Shown here piece by piece: positions 1 to 11,022 of a stretch of 64,000 nucleotides of DNA. The DNA is taken from contig NC_091668.1 of assembly GCF_042453785.1 (NCBI RefSeq), positions 29,327,501-29,391,500 of the forward strand, given 5' to 3'. Numbering within the stretch: position 1 is the stretch's first letter; the number at the start of each line of letters is the position of its first letter. A program made the translations under genes and the position numbers. Origin of the DNA: Malus domestica. Lineage: Eukaryota > Streptophyta > Magnoliopsida > Rosales > Rosaceae. A model generated the notes under the pieces. It was not told the DNA's origin, did no database searches, and worked only from the letters and a program-made list of their open reading frames with translations.

Positions 1-1563
1 CCTGATTTTGTGACCTTATTAACCGAGACAGAACCTCAATCATTAAAGGAGGCCATGTCCACTCCTGAAGCTCCATTTTGGAATGATGCAGTTAACAATG
101 AGATAGATTCCATTATGCAAAATCATACATGGGAATTAGTCGATTTTTCCCCATGGCAATAAGCCAATTGGGTACAAATGGATCTTTAAGAAGAAATTAA
201 AACCAGATGGTACAATTGACAAATATAAGGCTCGTTTGGTAGCTAAAGGATACCGTCAAAAACATGGTTTGGATTTCTTTGATACATACTCACCTGTAAC
301 AAGAATTACTTCAATAAGACTATTGATTGCTATAGCTGCCATGGAAATACATCAAATGGATGTAAAGACTGCATTCTTAAATGGAGACTTAGATGAGGAA
401 ATATATATGAAACAACGCAAGGGGTTTGTAGTTCAAGGTAAAGAACACAAAGTGTGTAAACTTGTGAAATCACTATATGGGCTTAAACAAGCTCAAAAGC
501 AATGGCATGAAAAATTTGACCATGTTATGATCACACACGGTTTTAAGATAAATGAGTGTGATAAGTGTGTCTAGACAAAAACTCAAAATAATGCTTGCGT
601 TATGTTGTGTTTATATGTAGATCATATGCTTATAATGGGAACTAACAAAGAGATAATAAATTGGACCAAGAAGATATTGAAATCAAATTTCGATGTGAAA
701 GATCTTGGACTAGCTGATGTGATTCTTGGTGTAAAAATAAAAAGAAACCAAGAAGGATATATTCTTACTCAATGCCATTATATAGAAGCTACACTTAGGA
801 AATATGGTCATTTGAAAAGTAAAGATGCAATTACTCATTTTGATGCCAATAGCAAACTTAAGAAAAATAAAGGTGATGCTATATCTCAACGTGAATACTC
901 ACAAGTTATTGGAAGCCTTATGTATATTATGAACTATACAAGGCCTGATATAGCATACTCCGTGAGTAGACTGGGTAGATATACATGCAATCCTGGGCAT
1001 GATCATTGGGAAGCTTTAATTCGAGTTTTGAGATACTTAAAGCATACAATGAATCATGGATTGCTTTATACGAGGCATCCTCTTGTGCTTGAAGGATTTA
1101 CTGATGTGAATTGGATATCAGATAGTACTGATACGAAATCCACAAGTGGATATGTATTTACTTTAGGAGGAGCAGTAATATCTTGGAAATCTTCCAAACA
1201 AACATGCATAGCCCGATCAACTATGGAATCGGAGTTTATAGCTCTCGATATGGCTGGAGGAGAAGCTGAGTGGCTAAGAGATTTTTTGGAAGATGTTCCC
1301 ATATGGCCTAAACCTGTAACAGCAATATGTATACACTGTGATAGTTTAGCTGCACAATATCGAGCTAAAAATAGTGTATACAATGGGAAGTCTAGACAAA
1401 TTAGATGAAGGCATAATACAATAAAGCAATGGCTCTCTAGTGGTGTAATTTCTATTGACTATGTCAAGTCAAAAGATAATATTGCGGATCCGCTTACTAA
1501 AGGCTTATATAGAGAGCAATTTAAGCATACATCGAGGGGAATGGGTTTAAAGCCAATAGAGTA
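1..1563 (+). pseudogene. Ty1/copia pol fragment (reverse transcriptase and RNase H)
   Basis: This is the 3' end of a copia-type polyprotein whose upstream part lies outside the window. The region around 60-230 shows the start of the reverse transcriptase domain, and the frame from 236 continues with the hallmark HQMDVKTAFLNGDL. The catalytic YVDD box near 614 reads YVDH, so one active-site aspartate is lost. RNase H follows, with the [12 protein letters not shown] block near 1,210-1,245. In-frame stops near 160 and 572 and a stop near 1,406 break the reading frame, so the copy is dead. Closest family is Ty1/copia by domain order; the lineage was not determined. Confidence 0.9.
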
Positions 1564-2129
1564 AAATGAAACTGCCAAACGGAAACCTAACCTAGTTGAT
1601 TGGATATCCCATGGTCTAGGTTCAATAGGCAAACTGGTTTGGCTGGATTCAAGAAGAAACACACTTACATACCCATTCCTATGATGGAAGAAGTGTGGTG
1701 ACTGCTGATGGTGTAGGATACATTAGTTTAATGATATTGGTACTTATAAATCAAGTGGAATAGTAGCAGCCTATTCATAATCAATATCACCTATATGAGA
1801 GTAAATGTGGGGTCGCATTTATGAGAATTACATAACTACAATCTCTAAAGCTCTCATGAATCCAGGATTTGTTCAGGACCAAAATGAACACAAACGTATG
1901 AATTTGTGATGTGTTGGTGTGGCGTATGTTTTGCTTATTGTCTTGGTTTACTGCGACGATGAATAGTTTAAGATTTTATATTCACTGCGTCATCTAGTAA
2001 ATCCGATAAGTATATACTAAGGTAGGTTCAAGTCCAAAAGACACCTCTCCTGATGTATGTCACATCTATTGTTTACTCTCGTGTCTCAGTTTCTCTAGGA
2101 CCACATAATCGTCTCAAAATGTGGGGTAT

Positions 2130-2881
2130 TGTTAGAGTTTTGAGACTCTTGTCTCACATTGGAGAAAACAAGATTCCCAATGTTCTTTATATATGTTTTG
2201 TCCTCTACAATGTTAGTTAGGTGTTGGACCACTTGGAATGGAAATTGAGGCTTGGGCCACCATTTGTGTGGATTGGGCTTGATGATTATACCATAATATT
2301 AATATTAATTAATCAAGACAAGGGCCTTGGTCCTTGGGGCACTTGGGGCCTAATAATTAAAATTAATCTAATCAATTAGTCTTAATTTTCGAATTAAGTT
2401 TTTAATTAAAATTAATTCAAAACGTTTTGATTAAAGACACAACTCTTTGGAAAGAGTTGTATAGTTTCAGATACATCCAAAAGGTATTTGAAGAGGTATG
2501 AAAGAGCCTATATAACTGGAGTCCTCAGTTCCATTCCAAACATCTTCTTTTCTTCCTTCTTGCTTCTGTACGAAAAATCAAGAGAGTAAACACACAAAGC
2601 AAATTCGCTAGAATTCTATAATCCAGTGCGGGTTGTAGAATTAGGTAGTTGAATCCTGGTCGAGCAGACGTTGTTGAACCACGAGCACAAGAGTGGGACG
2701 GAAATACTGTTCGAATGACATAGTTATTACGCTAGCCTCTACCTTCTGTAATCACGTTAGTACCATTGTATTTATTTTTGTATTATTGTGTAATTTTTGT
2801 TTTGCATAGCAAGTATATTTTGATTAAATAAAATTTTAGAATTTCTGTTATTTTTGTTTATTTCTGAATTGTTCTCCAACA
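2130..2881 (+). repeat. 3' LTR of the copia element
   Basis: The LTR begins TGTTAGAG and ends TTCTCCAACA, so it has TG...CA ends with short imperfect inverted termini. It is about 752 bp and directly follows the purine tract. An AT-rich stretch with a TATA-like CTATATAACTGG near 2,510 is a plausible promoter core. The partner LTR is outside the window, so age cannot be estimated. Confidence 0.75.
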
Positions 2882-2885
2882 AACT

Positions 2886-2932
2886 AACATTTTCTGTTGT
2901 ACCAAAGTTCTCACTAATTTTATGCATCAACA
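2886..2932 (+). repeat. Fragment of the 3' end of a Tat-type gypsy LTR
   Basis: These 47 bases closely match the last 47 bases of the LTRs of the gypsy element at 28,048-42,560 (shared CTGTTGTACCAAAG and GCATCAACA). It is an old remnant, split by the copia insertion on its left. Confidence 0.7.
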
Positions 2933-3569
2933 AGGCCCAAAGACGAGGCCCAATATATGGTACCAAAGTTCTCACCGAGATGAACAAGTGAAACAATCTT
3001 GATGACAGCTTTGCTGAAATTGTTTGCCCCCCTAGAGCTCATGTATTTAACAATGCTGAATGTAAATTTGAAACCTTAATCTTTCAAGAGCTCTGCTTGT
3101 CTTGTTCCAATAATTCCTTAAAATTATCTACTTACCTTGTTTTTATTTATATGAGCTCGTGAACAAGAACGTGTGTATCAAATTTCTTATGGATCAACTA
3201 CGAGATCTTATTACTGACATATCAACATGGCAAAGTCCTTGTTCCGTCGGACTACTTTCGGAAGGAATATCAAAAATAGGTGTCCTCAGCAGAGAAAAGT
3301 TTGCACGTGATGCGGTTTTCTGTATTAACTTTGCACAATCAGTGGAACTTTGTTATTCCTTAATTAATTGTGTGCCTTTTCCACTCAGTTTAATGAGTAG
3401 TGAAGGTAACTTCTGATGTTAAAGATCAAGTTATCGGAACAAATTTTTGATATGATTAGCTTATTTTTGTTCATTTTTGTGCGTGCGTGTTGGAAACACC
3501 AGAAGTCCTATAGATTTTCTGTAGAAACAAAAAGAAAACCCCATCTGAGTCTAAAAATATAATTCTAAT
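2933..3569. other. Spacer without recognised gene
   Basis: A short open frame on the plus strand (3,159-3,416) has no motif I recognise and no splice context supporting a gene. A second partial repeat of the phrase GGTACCAAAGTTCTCAC occurs near 2,958-2,976. I see nothing else. Confidence 0.5.
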
Positions 3570-3822
3570 GACGGGGGACTCCGGTGAAAGTGTACATGCC
3601 ACCGGTGTCAAGAGTGTTGTCCTGTCTTCTCGAGAAAGGGGTTGACTATCAGCTCATTCCTGTCTACATCCAGGTATGCCATTTCCTTCATTTACTCAAT
3701 TATGTATATAATTTACTCAGTTCATCTCTCAGTCTCGTTTTCGCGATATAATTTACTGTAACAGTCGTTTGGACAAGTTTCAGCTTTTCAAGACCAAGAC
3801 ATCTCCCTCTTCGCACGGTAAA
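3570..3822 (+). pseudogene. Decayed phi-class glutathione S-transferase fragment
   Basis: One exon-like stretch (about 3,581-3,672) encodes KVYMPPVSRVLSCLLEKGVD followed by a tail like YQLIPVYIQ, ending at a GTATGC donor. This resembles exon 1 of phi-class GSTs (a beta strand, then the xRVLAxLxEKxVxFELVxV helix and strand). About 100 bases on, after a pyrimidine tract and AG, a short stretch (3,781-3,822) encodes FQDQDISLFAR, like the second-exon phrase around PA(F/L)xDGDxxLFESRAI. Stops lie just upstream of the first piece and no start codon is in frame. The rest of the gene is absent. The call rests on motif memory only. Confidence 0.45.
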
Positions 3823-4148
3823 TCCTAATTTAGTTCTTCTTATTTTACTAATTATGTGCATGCATTTTCAATATTTTTGTATAACGTTCATTCAGAATTG
3901 AGAGAGCCATATGCCGATACACGTGACATGCGAAACTTGAAATTGAAAAGCTAAGTTAACTTGTGAACATGAACAAGATAGCCATATGTCGGTACATATG
4001 GGCATGCGTTTTTATTCTTACAACACACAATGTATATATTCGTTCATAAAAGTTCCTTTTCCATCCAACAAAGGTGATGTTTTTCTGTAAATGGAACGAA
4101 ACGTGCATATAATCATACATGAGCCTTAATTATAATCCGAAAACGGAA

Positions 4149-7100
4149 CTATAAATAATTATTTTCTTTGCAACACTGAATTGCATCGCTGAGGATCTCA
4201 TCAACCCCATACTTGAATCTGAAACCAGAATCCAAGAGCTTCTTTGACGACAGACCAGGCGTTTTATCACCTTTAACCTCACTTAAATAGCTGCACAGAA
4301 AGATCAAATGAGCCGAGAAATAAAGATATTTTGATTTCAATCTCGAGATAGGAACACAACAAGAGAATCACGTTTGTAGTATGAAGAATACTAGTTGACG
4401 TACCTTACTGAGGGTATTTGAAATTCCGGGTATTTGGCAGAAAGAAACTCAGCCATTTGTACAAGGGTTATGACATGTGATGAGCAATTGTACCTCCCTT
4501 TTGCATCATGATGTTCTAAAAGGAAAATGTGCGCGCTGGCAACATCATCGACATGCACCAATGGTATGTTGATAAGAAATCTAAGCTCCTCAAGTTTACC
4601 AAAGACCATAGCCAGTGTGCTCTGAACGGAGCTGGGAAGCTTAGGACAAATGAAGGGGCCAGCAATAAAACAAGGTATTACTGTCACAACATCCAACCCA
4701 TATTTCTCTGAAAATTCAAGAACTGCCTTCTCAGTTAATCTCTTTGAAATCACGTATGACCCTCCATATGGCTTTACAGATCTAATGTAATCTATATCGC
4801 TCCAAAAACTTTCATCCACTTCCTCCACATCCTTGCCGCTGCCAAACATGACAGCGGATGCACTAGAAGTGTACACAACTCGTTTCACTGTTTTTGCGTT
4901 TAAGCATGCCTTTAGAATGCCAATGGCTCCATCAATTGACCTTTTGGTCACTACTTGTTCAGGTTCGTTGTCTTGGAAATCGACTGGAGTGGCAACATGG
5001 AACACTCCCGTGCACCCTTCAACGGCTGCATAGAAGCTGTCCGGGTTGCTGAGATCCGCGGTGAAAATTTTGAGCCTTTCGGTTGCTCCTGGTAGACTTG
5101 TGAGAAAGCTTAGATCTCGCTTGTTCTCTGGCATGTACCAAGAGCGGTTTCAATATGGAACGGGACACAAACTTGCAGCTCAATTTAAAATTAAAACCAT
5201 AATTAATTGTTTAATTTAAGAGTAATGTTACACTTACCACCTATTTGTATAATCTCTCTAGTACAGGTAGGGCCCGTCTGAAGAAAGTTGCGATTCCACC
5301 ACAAAACCAATTGGCAATATGGAGAGTAGCTCAACCATTTATAAGCACATGCAATGTCTCTCCTCTCATCAATGTGGGATTCATTTTCAACACGCCCCCT
5401 CACGTGTGGCGAATTTTCAAGCCTAACATGTGAACAACACAACGGATGATATGGAGCGCGTGTGGCCATTTGGCTTCACACGTGGAACAACCTGCTCTAA
5501 TATCATGAAGAAGTTGAGGTTTCACCATAAGACCAAGTGGCAATATGGGAAGTAGTCCAACCTCTTATAAGCCCATGCAAGGTCATACCTCCCATCAATG
5601 TGGAACTCATTCTCAACATGAAAAAGTTGAGGTTTCACCATAAAATCAATTGGCAATGAGGAGTAGTTCAACCTCTTATAAGCCAATGCAAGTTCTTTCT
5701 TCCTATCAATGTGAGACTCATTCTCAACACGCCCCTCACGTGTGACAAATTTTCAAGCTTAACACGTGGACAACACAATAGGGTGACGTGGTGCACGTGT
5801 GGCCGTTTGGCTTCACACGTGAGACAACTTGCTATGATACCATGAAGAAAGTTGGGGTTCCACCTCAAAACCAATTGGCAATATGGGGACTAGCCCAACT
5901 ACTTATGAGCACATAGAATGTCCCTCATCTCATCAATGTGGGATTCAACAGCGTCAACGCATGTGGGCAGAGAGATGGTACAAATAGATTGTAAAAGTAG
6001 CATTATTGTTAATCTAAACTACTTATAACAAAATCCTATTTGTCACCCAAAAAATGGTGAAATATCCAAATTAACCATGTCAACAAAACTAAAGAAAAAT
6101 AACCAAAATAAAAATATGGACAATATAGTAAAGGGAAGTGTTATTGTCACTCCAAAAATCACATTCTACACTCCTCACAAGTGTATTTTTCTTTCCGAAT
6201 ATAGAAAGTTTGGAGTGTAAAATGAGATTTTTGGAGTACCAATAACAATTCCCTATAGTAAATTAAACACAAAATAATTTTATTATTTTTGTTCAAAGTC
6301 TCATGGCCAAATTAACCATATCAGTTGTCCTGTTTTGTCATTCACGTTTTTCTCCCATATAAAATAAATTTTTAAGGACAAAATAGTTATCTAGAAACAG
6401 TCGCTAAAGATATGAACTACCTCTTTAACGACGAAACATCATTTAAAGATCGTCCGCAAAAAAATTTAGCGACCATTTTTATATTGCCTCTTTGTAAATT
6501 TTATTTAATTTGGATAACTTCCAGACAGTTTCGAAACGCAAGGTAGTTGAAATTTCAAAAGTTAAAGTATGCTTCTTCCCAATGATATGGTTTATTTAGG
6601 AAATTGTTAGTATTAATATACCTTGGATTTCAAAAGTTAAATTATGCTTCTTCCCAATGATATGGTTTATTTAGGAAATTGTTAGTATTAATATACCTTG
6701 GATAAGTTTGTTTGGGGGCTTTACTACCCCTAATGATATCTTTTTGATTAAGTCTGTTACCAATCTTAGCAGAGATGGAAATGGAAATGGGCAAAGAAAT
6801 AATTTAAGAAAAGAACTAAACTTAAAACACCCTACCAAAATTAAAATTTTTGTTAGTAATTTTCTGCACAAGAAAAAAAAAATCAAGATATATCAACATT
6901 ATACTTGTGTAGATTAAATAAAAAAAATTCAACAAATCCGATATACAACTGCAAGTTTACCACAACAAAACCTTATCCCACTATTTCAAAAACCCGACAG
7001 AAAATTATAAATAAAATTTGTAATTGAACTTTACTGGTAGGGTCTGATCTAACAGTGGTATTCACAAAGTAGCCTTGATCAAGAAGCCTCATAACCAGCC

Positions 7101-7163
7101 AAGACCCTACGTACCCAGAACCACCTGTTACACATACTACTCTTCCTAATCTCTCTCCTTCCA

Positions 7164-7164
<1 letters not shown>
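4149..7164 (-). CDS. Vestitone reductase / dihydroflavonol 4-reductase-like NADPH reductase (3 exons, 331 aa)
   Basis: Exons on the minus strand are 7164-7035, 5127-4404 and 4290-4149. All junctions are GT-AG and the joined frame is 996 nt including the stop. The product is an extended short-chain dehydrogenase (SDR108E, the DFR/CCR/ANR group) of the usual length for this family (about 325-340 aa), cytosolic with no signal peptide. The nucleotide-binding loop [11 protein letters not shown] lies at residues 12-22. The catalytic Ser lies in YTSSAS (about 131), and the Tyr168-x3-Lys172 pair reads YVISK. The C-terminal QCCKEN motif is like that of vestitone reductase, and the whole reads closer to that branch than to true DFR. 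Substrate cannot be assigned; a flavonoid or isoflavonoid carbonyl is likely. Intron 1 (1.9 kb) contains a TRIM-like insertion, and a GA repeat abuts the start codon. Confidence 0.88.
5279..5950 (-). mobile_element. Tandem TRIM-like retroelement in reductase intron 1
   Basis: Read on the minus strand, four copies of a 108-114 bp terminal repeat (TGTTGAATCCCACATTG...CTTTCTTCA) lie at 5843-5950, 5619-5729, 5506-5618 and 5279-5392. Two short internal regions (5730-5842 and 5393-5505) begin with TGGTATCATAG and TGATATTAGAG. These are degenerate forms of the TGGTATCAGAGC primer-binding site complementary to initiator Met tRNA. Two repeats are directly abutted (5618/5619). Flanks read CCGTC on one side and GCGTC on the other, a near-perfect 5-bp target duplication. 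There is no coding capacity. The structure matches terminal-repeat retrotransposons in miniature, multiplied head to tail. Confidence 0.75.
5951..6972. other. Remainder of reductase intron 1, AT-rich
   Basis: This is non-coding. A direct duplication of about 75 bp is visible at roughly 6,549-6,623 and 6,628-6,703 (phrase CTTCTTCCCAATGATATGG in both). A weaker inverted pair around 6,140-6,250 (TGTTATTGTCACTCCAAAAA against its complement) suggests a small MITE. Confidence 0.5.

Positions 7165-7214
<50 letters not shown>
7165..7214. repeat. (CT)n / (GA)n microsatellite at the reductase start codon
   Basis: About 24 uninterrupted CT units lie on the plus strand. On the reductase's strand this is a GA tract ending two bases before the ATG, so it forms the proximal 5' untranslated leader. 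GA-rich leaders and promoters are common in plants and bind GAGA-binding (BBR/BPC) proteins. Length polymorphism is expected. Confidence 0.9.
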
Positions 7215-7216
<2 letters not shown>

Positions 7217-7478
7217 TTTCAAATTCAATCACATTCAAGTCTGTCTCAGTGTAATTATGAAATCTTATCTTGGAGGGTACTTTGTCACCTCTAATGTCTC
7301 TGTCTACTAACTTTCTTAGTGGTTGGGTGGGCATGCTATCGCTTTCAGGATGTTTCTTTATTGACAAATTCCGTTTACATCCAAAACACGTCCTAAGAAG
7401 AGTAGAGGGTGTAAAGTGAGACGTTATAGAATGTAGAGGTAAAGTGAGATTTTATTTAGAGTATAGAGGGCAAAAAAA

Positions 7479-7633
7479 AGGGAGTTTTAACGAAAAACCC
7501 ACAATACTGTTCATTTTAACGAAAAACCACATTTTTACACTAAAAAGTCAAACCTGGTACTATTCACTTTACCTTTTATTTTGTCCTTATCTTTAAAACT
7601 CAAAGTTTTCAAGCCCTTTTCATTAGTTTTCCT
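7479..7633 (+). mobile_element. H-family MITE copy 1 (about 155 bp)
   Basis: The copy starts AGGGAGTTTTAACG and ends GTTTTCCT, and is one of six copies in the window. The body has the recurring phrase CATTTTTACACTAAAAAGTC and two TTTAACGAAAA motifs. Flanks here do not retain a clear target duplication. Confidence 0.75.
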
Positions 7634-7825
7634 TAAAAATTAAGGCTAAGTTTTGCGATGACTATATTTGAAGTTTGTTGTTGGTTTTCAATTGGATAAT
7701 GAATGATAATGTTGTTTTACGTTTCTTTTAATTGAAACTTTGGTGTTTTTTTGAAATTTAAACTCAACTTCGCATGGTTATGTTGTGACTGGCTCATAAA
7801 TTAGGGATTAATTATGTGTTAGCAA

Positions 7826-8968
7826 TGTCTGAAATTTCGATATTATCGGCGATATTTCGCCGATATCATTGTTTTTGTGAGACACCTATATTTTCACACG
7901 TATCCACTGAAATATCGTCCAAATATCGCGATATTATCGATAATATCGCGATATTACCAATAATATCATGATATTTTAGGCTGGTGCGAATCGGAGAAGA
8001 ACACCAGAGCTTCTACAGCTCCGGCCTACTGTAAAAGAGCACCCTAGACTCCGATCTAGGTATCAAAATGAAATACAAGACGAGAGGAATGTTTTTATAA
8101 CTTCCGTTTGCCGTGAAACGGTCGGAGGTGTTCGGAAAGTTCCTCGACACTCACGGCCTCGCCGGAGAGTTCCTGGGTTCCACTGTCCTAGCTGCACCGA
8201 GAGAAAGGGAGAGAAAGACGAGGTTTAGATGGTGATGATGATGCCGTTGACGGAGTACTACGAAGGGTGTGCGGTGACTGGGTGTGTGTGTGTGTTCGAC
8301 GCGAAGATGAGAGAACACAGAGGCTCGGGGAAGAAGAGGAAAAGGAAGAGAGTGTGAGGGAGGGAAAGAGAAAAGAGAGAGAGAGAGAGAGAGACGAGTT
8401 AGGCTTGGAGTCTTGGACCACCCGGGGAACAACAAACAAAGGTGGGCCCCGTGGCATACCTATTAAGACTAAAAAACAATTTTAAATGCAAAAAATCTGC
8501 TATCTTTATCTTCAAACATTATGTGGACTTGACTTTGGTCAGAAAAATTTGAACCTCATAGGAACTCTATGTGGTACTAAGTCACTCATGTATCTTACCA
8601 TGCAATGTATAAAGTGTAAAATATTGTACTAATTCATTATATATAAATGATTATGGTGTGTTTAAACTTCCTTCATTAATTATTACATATTTTCTACACT
8701 CACAATGTTTGCCAGCTCGCTATATAAACTTAAATCAGTTAAATCCATCATGCAATGCATTTCCTTCCAATGTTTTGTGATAAACTAATAGATAATTGAC
8801 TAAATAAACATCCTGCAAAGTTTCAATAAAAATTTCCAAGTTTTTCTTACAATTTCCGTGATTTTTATTCAATTTTTATCGATATCGATAATATCCCAAT
8901 ATTTCCATCGAAATTTCCGTGTTTTTGTACTACCGATATTTCCGATATCATCGATGTTTTATACCTTG
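7826..8968. mobile_element. Mutator-like insertion with ATATCG-rich ends
   Basis: The 1,143-bp segment is flanked by an 11-bp direct repeat TGTGTTAGCAA (7,815-7,825 and 8,969-8,979), in the size range of Mutator-type duplications (8-11 bp). Both ends are dense in CGATAT/ATATCG motifs in partly inverted arrangement (7,835-7,980 and 8,875-8,960). The middle (about 7,985-8,460) is GC-rich, contains a GA tract (8,369-8,393), and differs in composition from both flanks. No transposase is visible, so it is non-autonomous. Confidence 0.65.
8097..8260 (+). other. Possible captured coding fragment inside the Mutator-like insertion
   Basis: A plus-strand frame across 8,101-8,200 reads LPFAVKRSEVFGKFLDTHGL and continues AGEFLGSTVLA, with protein-like composition and GC-rich codons unlike the flanks. 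I do not recognise the family. A capture of host sequence (Pack-MULE style) would explain it, but the evidence is only composition. Confidence 0.25.
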
Positions 8969-8979
8969 TGTGTTAGCAA

Positions 8980-9998
8980 CAATTTTGCATGTGTAACTTT
9001 GTGAATGCTACAAGAAAATGACAGTAGCCATTTGTGACTTTGTGTTGTGACTTCGTGTTTGCTTTCGGATGTGGCGTGGAAGTTTTCGTTCAAGAGAAGA
9101 CATGATGACTGCCACGAGCAAAGTTGGAAGCCTGTCTTGACTTTGTGGGATTGCATGCAATTGTGCATGCTTTCTCTTGTATGCATTAAAATATGGCAAA
9201 TGGAGAAGAGTTGTAAGCTAGGTAGGCTAGGTGTTGAATATATCATGTGAACTTAAGACTTTGTGGTCTTGGTTGTTGGCATAGGTGCTACTGTATGCCT
9301 ATAAGTGAAGGCAATATTCATGCACGGTGAAAGCATTCGGAGGAGAACAGAGAGGAGAAAAAACAGAGTGAGAGTTGAAACACTTGTACTAGGGATTCAG
9401 GTTTGGGTTATGTCGTTTTAACTCAAGTTTATCTCGTACTAGCCTCATAGTGAAGAGCAATATCTCTCTGTGGACGTAGGTAGGATTTTGCCAAACCTCG
9501 TAAATTTCTCAGTGTCTTTATTTCTTGTATTTTATTATGTTCAATTGTGGGTTTGTATTTTGATGAGGTAATCTAAATCTCTGTACCGATTGGCCAAAGC
9601 ACAACAGGTTGAAACTTGAAACAATAGAAATCGGCCAGACTATTTGGTTTGTGTGTTTGGGTGGATGATGATTTGTAAAATTGAATATTAACTAGTATTG
9701 ATGTTGTTTTCGTTACAAATTTGAGAATTCTTGCAAAATAAGTCCTAATTGTGAATGTTGTTGAGTTGACCATCAAACCCACCAAACCGATCTAAGTTTA
9801 TCCCTTCTTGGTGGGGGTGAGGAATGAGGATTGTACAATGATTTTTAACTTATACCAATTACAAAAATAAAAAAGTCCCTTAGAGCTCGATTTTGATCTC
9901 ACTTTAATTTTTGTAACTCAAAGGTCACAATTTTACTCCTTAAAACTCAAAATCGCTCCATTTTACCATGTTTCTATTTTTCTATCAAATAGCCGCTA
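8980..9998. other. Non-coding; probable eroded LTR segment
   Basis: Between about 9,240 and 9,560 the sequence has the feel of the 3' half of a copia LTR: a leader-like stretch, CTCTGTGGACGTAGGTAGG, then AACCTCGTAAATT and TGTCTTTATTT. No partner LTR or primer-binding site was found. Small open frames around 9,000-9,250 show no domain. Confidence 0.3.
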
Positions 9999-10249
9999 AA
10001 ATTGCTAACGTGAATGGGTTAAATCATAAAATCATATGCTTATTTTTAACTATGCTCTTGAAACTTAATTTTGATCCCACGTTGCTCTCTGAAACTCAAA
10101 AATCGTCACTGTGCTTCATGAAATTCTATATTTGCTCCACTTTGATTTATGAACTCTCTCTTCTTCTTGAAACTCAAAGTCGCCCCTGAAACATATATGA
10201 GACCCAGCATCCAATAAAACTATGCCACATGTGCCAATGCATTTGATTA

Positions 10250-10470
10250 TGAAACAAGATCCTATCTGGATCCACTTTGTGGGGATCCTAGGGATTCCTA
10301 CATCCTAGCCATTTATCGTACATCGTGTGACCAGTTTTCGTCAGGTACTATTTGTGTTTAATTTTAAATAAAAAAATCAAATGATTTCTAACCGCACAAT
10401 ATACGATAAATGACTAAGATATGAAGATCCTTAGGATCCCCAGAATTTGGATTCGAATGGGATCCAAATC
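10250..10470. mobile_element. Foldback (inverted-repeat) MITE, GGATCC-rich family, copy 1
   Basis: The two arms, each about 70-80 bp, are imperfect inverted repeats. Left has GGGGATCCTAGGGATTCC and CATTTATCGTACATCGTG; the reverse of the right has GGGGATCCTAAGGATC and CATTTATCGTATATTGTG. A related element lies at 27,275-27,487 and a single arm at 25,208-25,265. Confidence 0.65.
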
Positions 10471-10596
10471 CTTTGATTAAGAACCTCCACTGTACCTTCA
10501 ACATTCAATAATCATAAAATATTAAGCTTAAAAGAAAAAATGAAGAATTGAAATTTTTTGGGTGGTTGTGCTTGAGTTGTAGAGATGAAAAAAAAA

Positions 10597-10751
10597 AATG
10601 AACTTTAACGAAAAGCTCCCGATACTATTCACTTTAACGAAAAACCACATTTTTACACTAAAAAATCAATTCTGAAACTATTCACTTTACTCTTTATTTT
10701 GTTCTTATCGTTAAAACTCAAAGTTTTCAAACCCTTTTCACAAGTTTTCCT
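10597..10751 (+). mobile_element. H-family MITE copy 2
   Basis: Same layout as copy 1 (TTTAACGAAAA twice, CATTTTTACACTAAAAAATC, end GTTTTCCT). It sits in a poly-A stretch, with eight A residues on each side as the apparent duplication, which is uninformative because of low complexity. Confidence 0.75.
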
Positions 10752-11022
10752 AAAAAAAAAAAATTATATCTGCAAAAGAACTTCCTGTTGATTCATCCAA
10801 AATCTTGAGGACATATCCAGCAGAATTTAATATCTCATCCTCAATCTCAACAAAAACAAAAAACAAAAAAACCAATTTGTGCTCAATTCCTATAAGCCCA
10901 TAAAATTGGGAAATTCTCTTTTTCCATTTTTCTGATTCTAAATCCTCGACAAAAGTTGAAATAGAAACATAATCAAAAAATTAATTCCAGTTTCGCAAAG
11001 GGCTGTACAGAATGGGACTCCG

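Larger units (their letters stand above)
1..2881 (+). mobile_element. Ty1/copia LTR retrotransposon, 5'-truncated by the window edge
   Basis: The element comprises the pol fragment, an untranslated 3' stretch of about 0.55 kb (1,570-2,117), a purine-rich tract (AATGTGGGGTAT, about 2,119-2,130) and one LTR. The order pol, purine tract, LTR identifies this as the 3' half. Immediately downstream lies a scrap of a gypsy LTR end, which suggests that the copia element landed inside an older gypsy LTR; the other side of that LTR is outside the window. Confidence 0.85.

Noticed and set aside
4529-5033. Plus-strand frames inside the reductase locus
   Set aside because: They are shadows of the minus-strand reductase exon 2.
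8151-8485. Overlapping 70-95 aa frames on both strands
   Set aside because: They are driven by GA/CT-rich low complexity and Arg/Glu or Ser/Leu runs; no domain or splice context.
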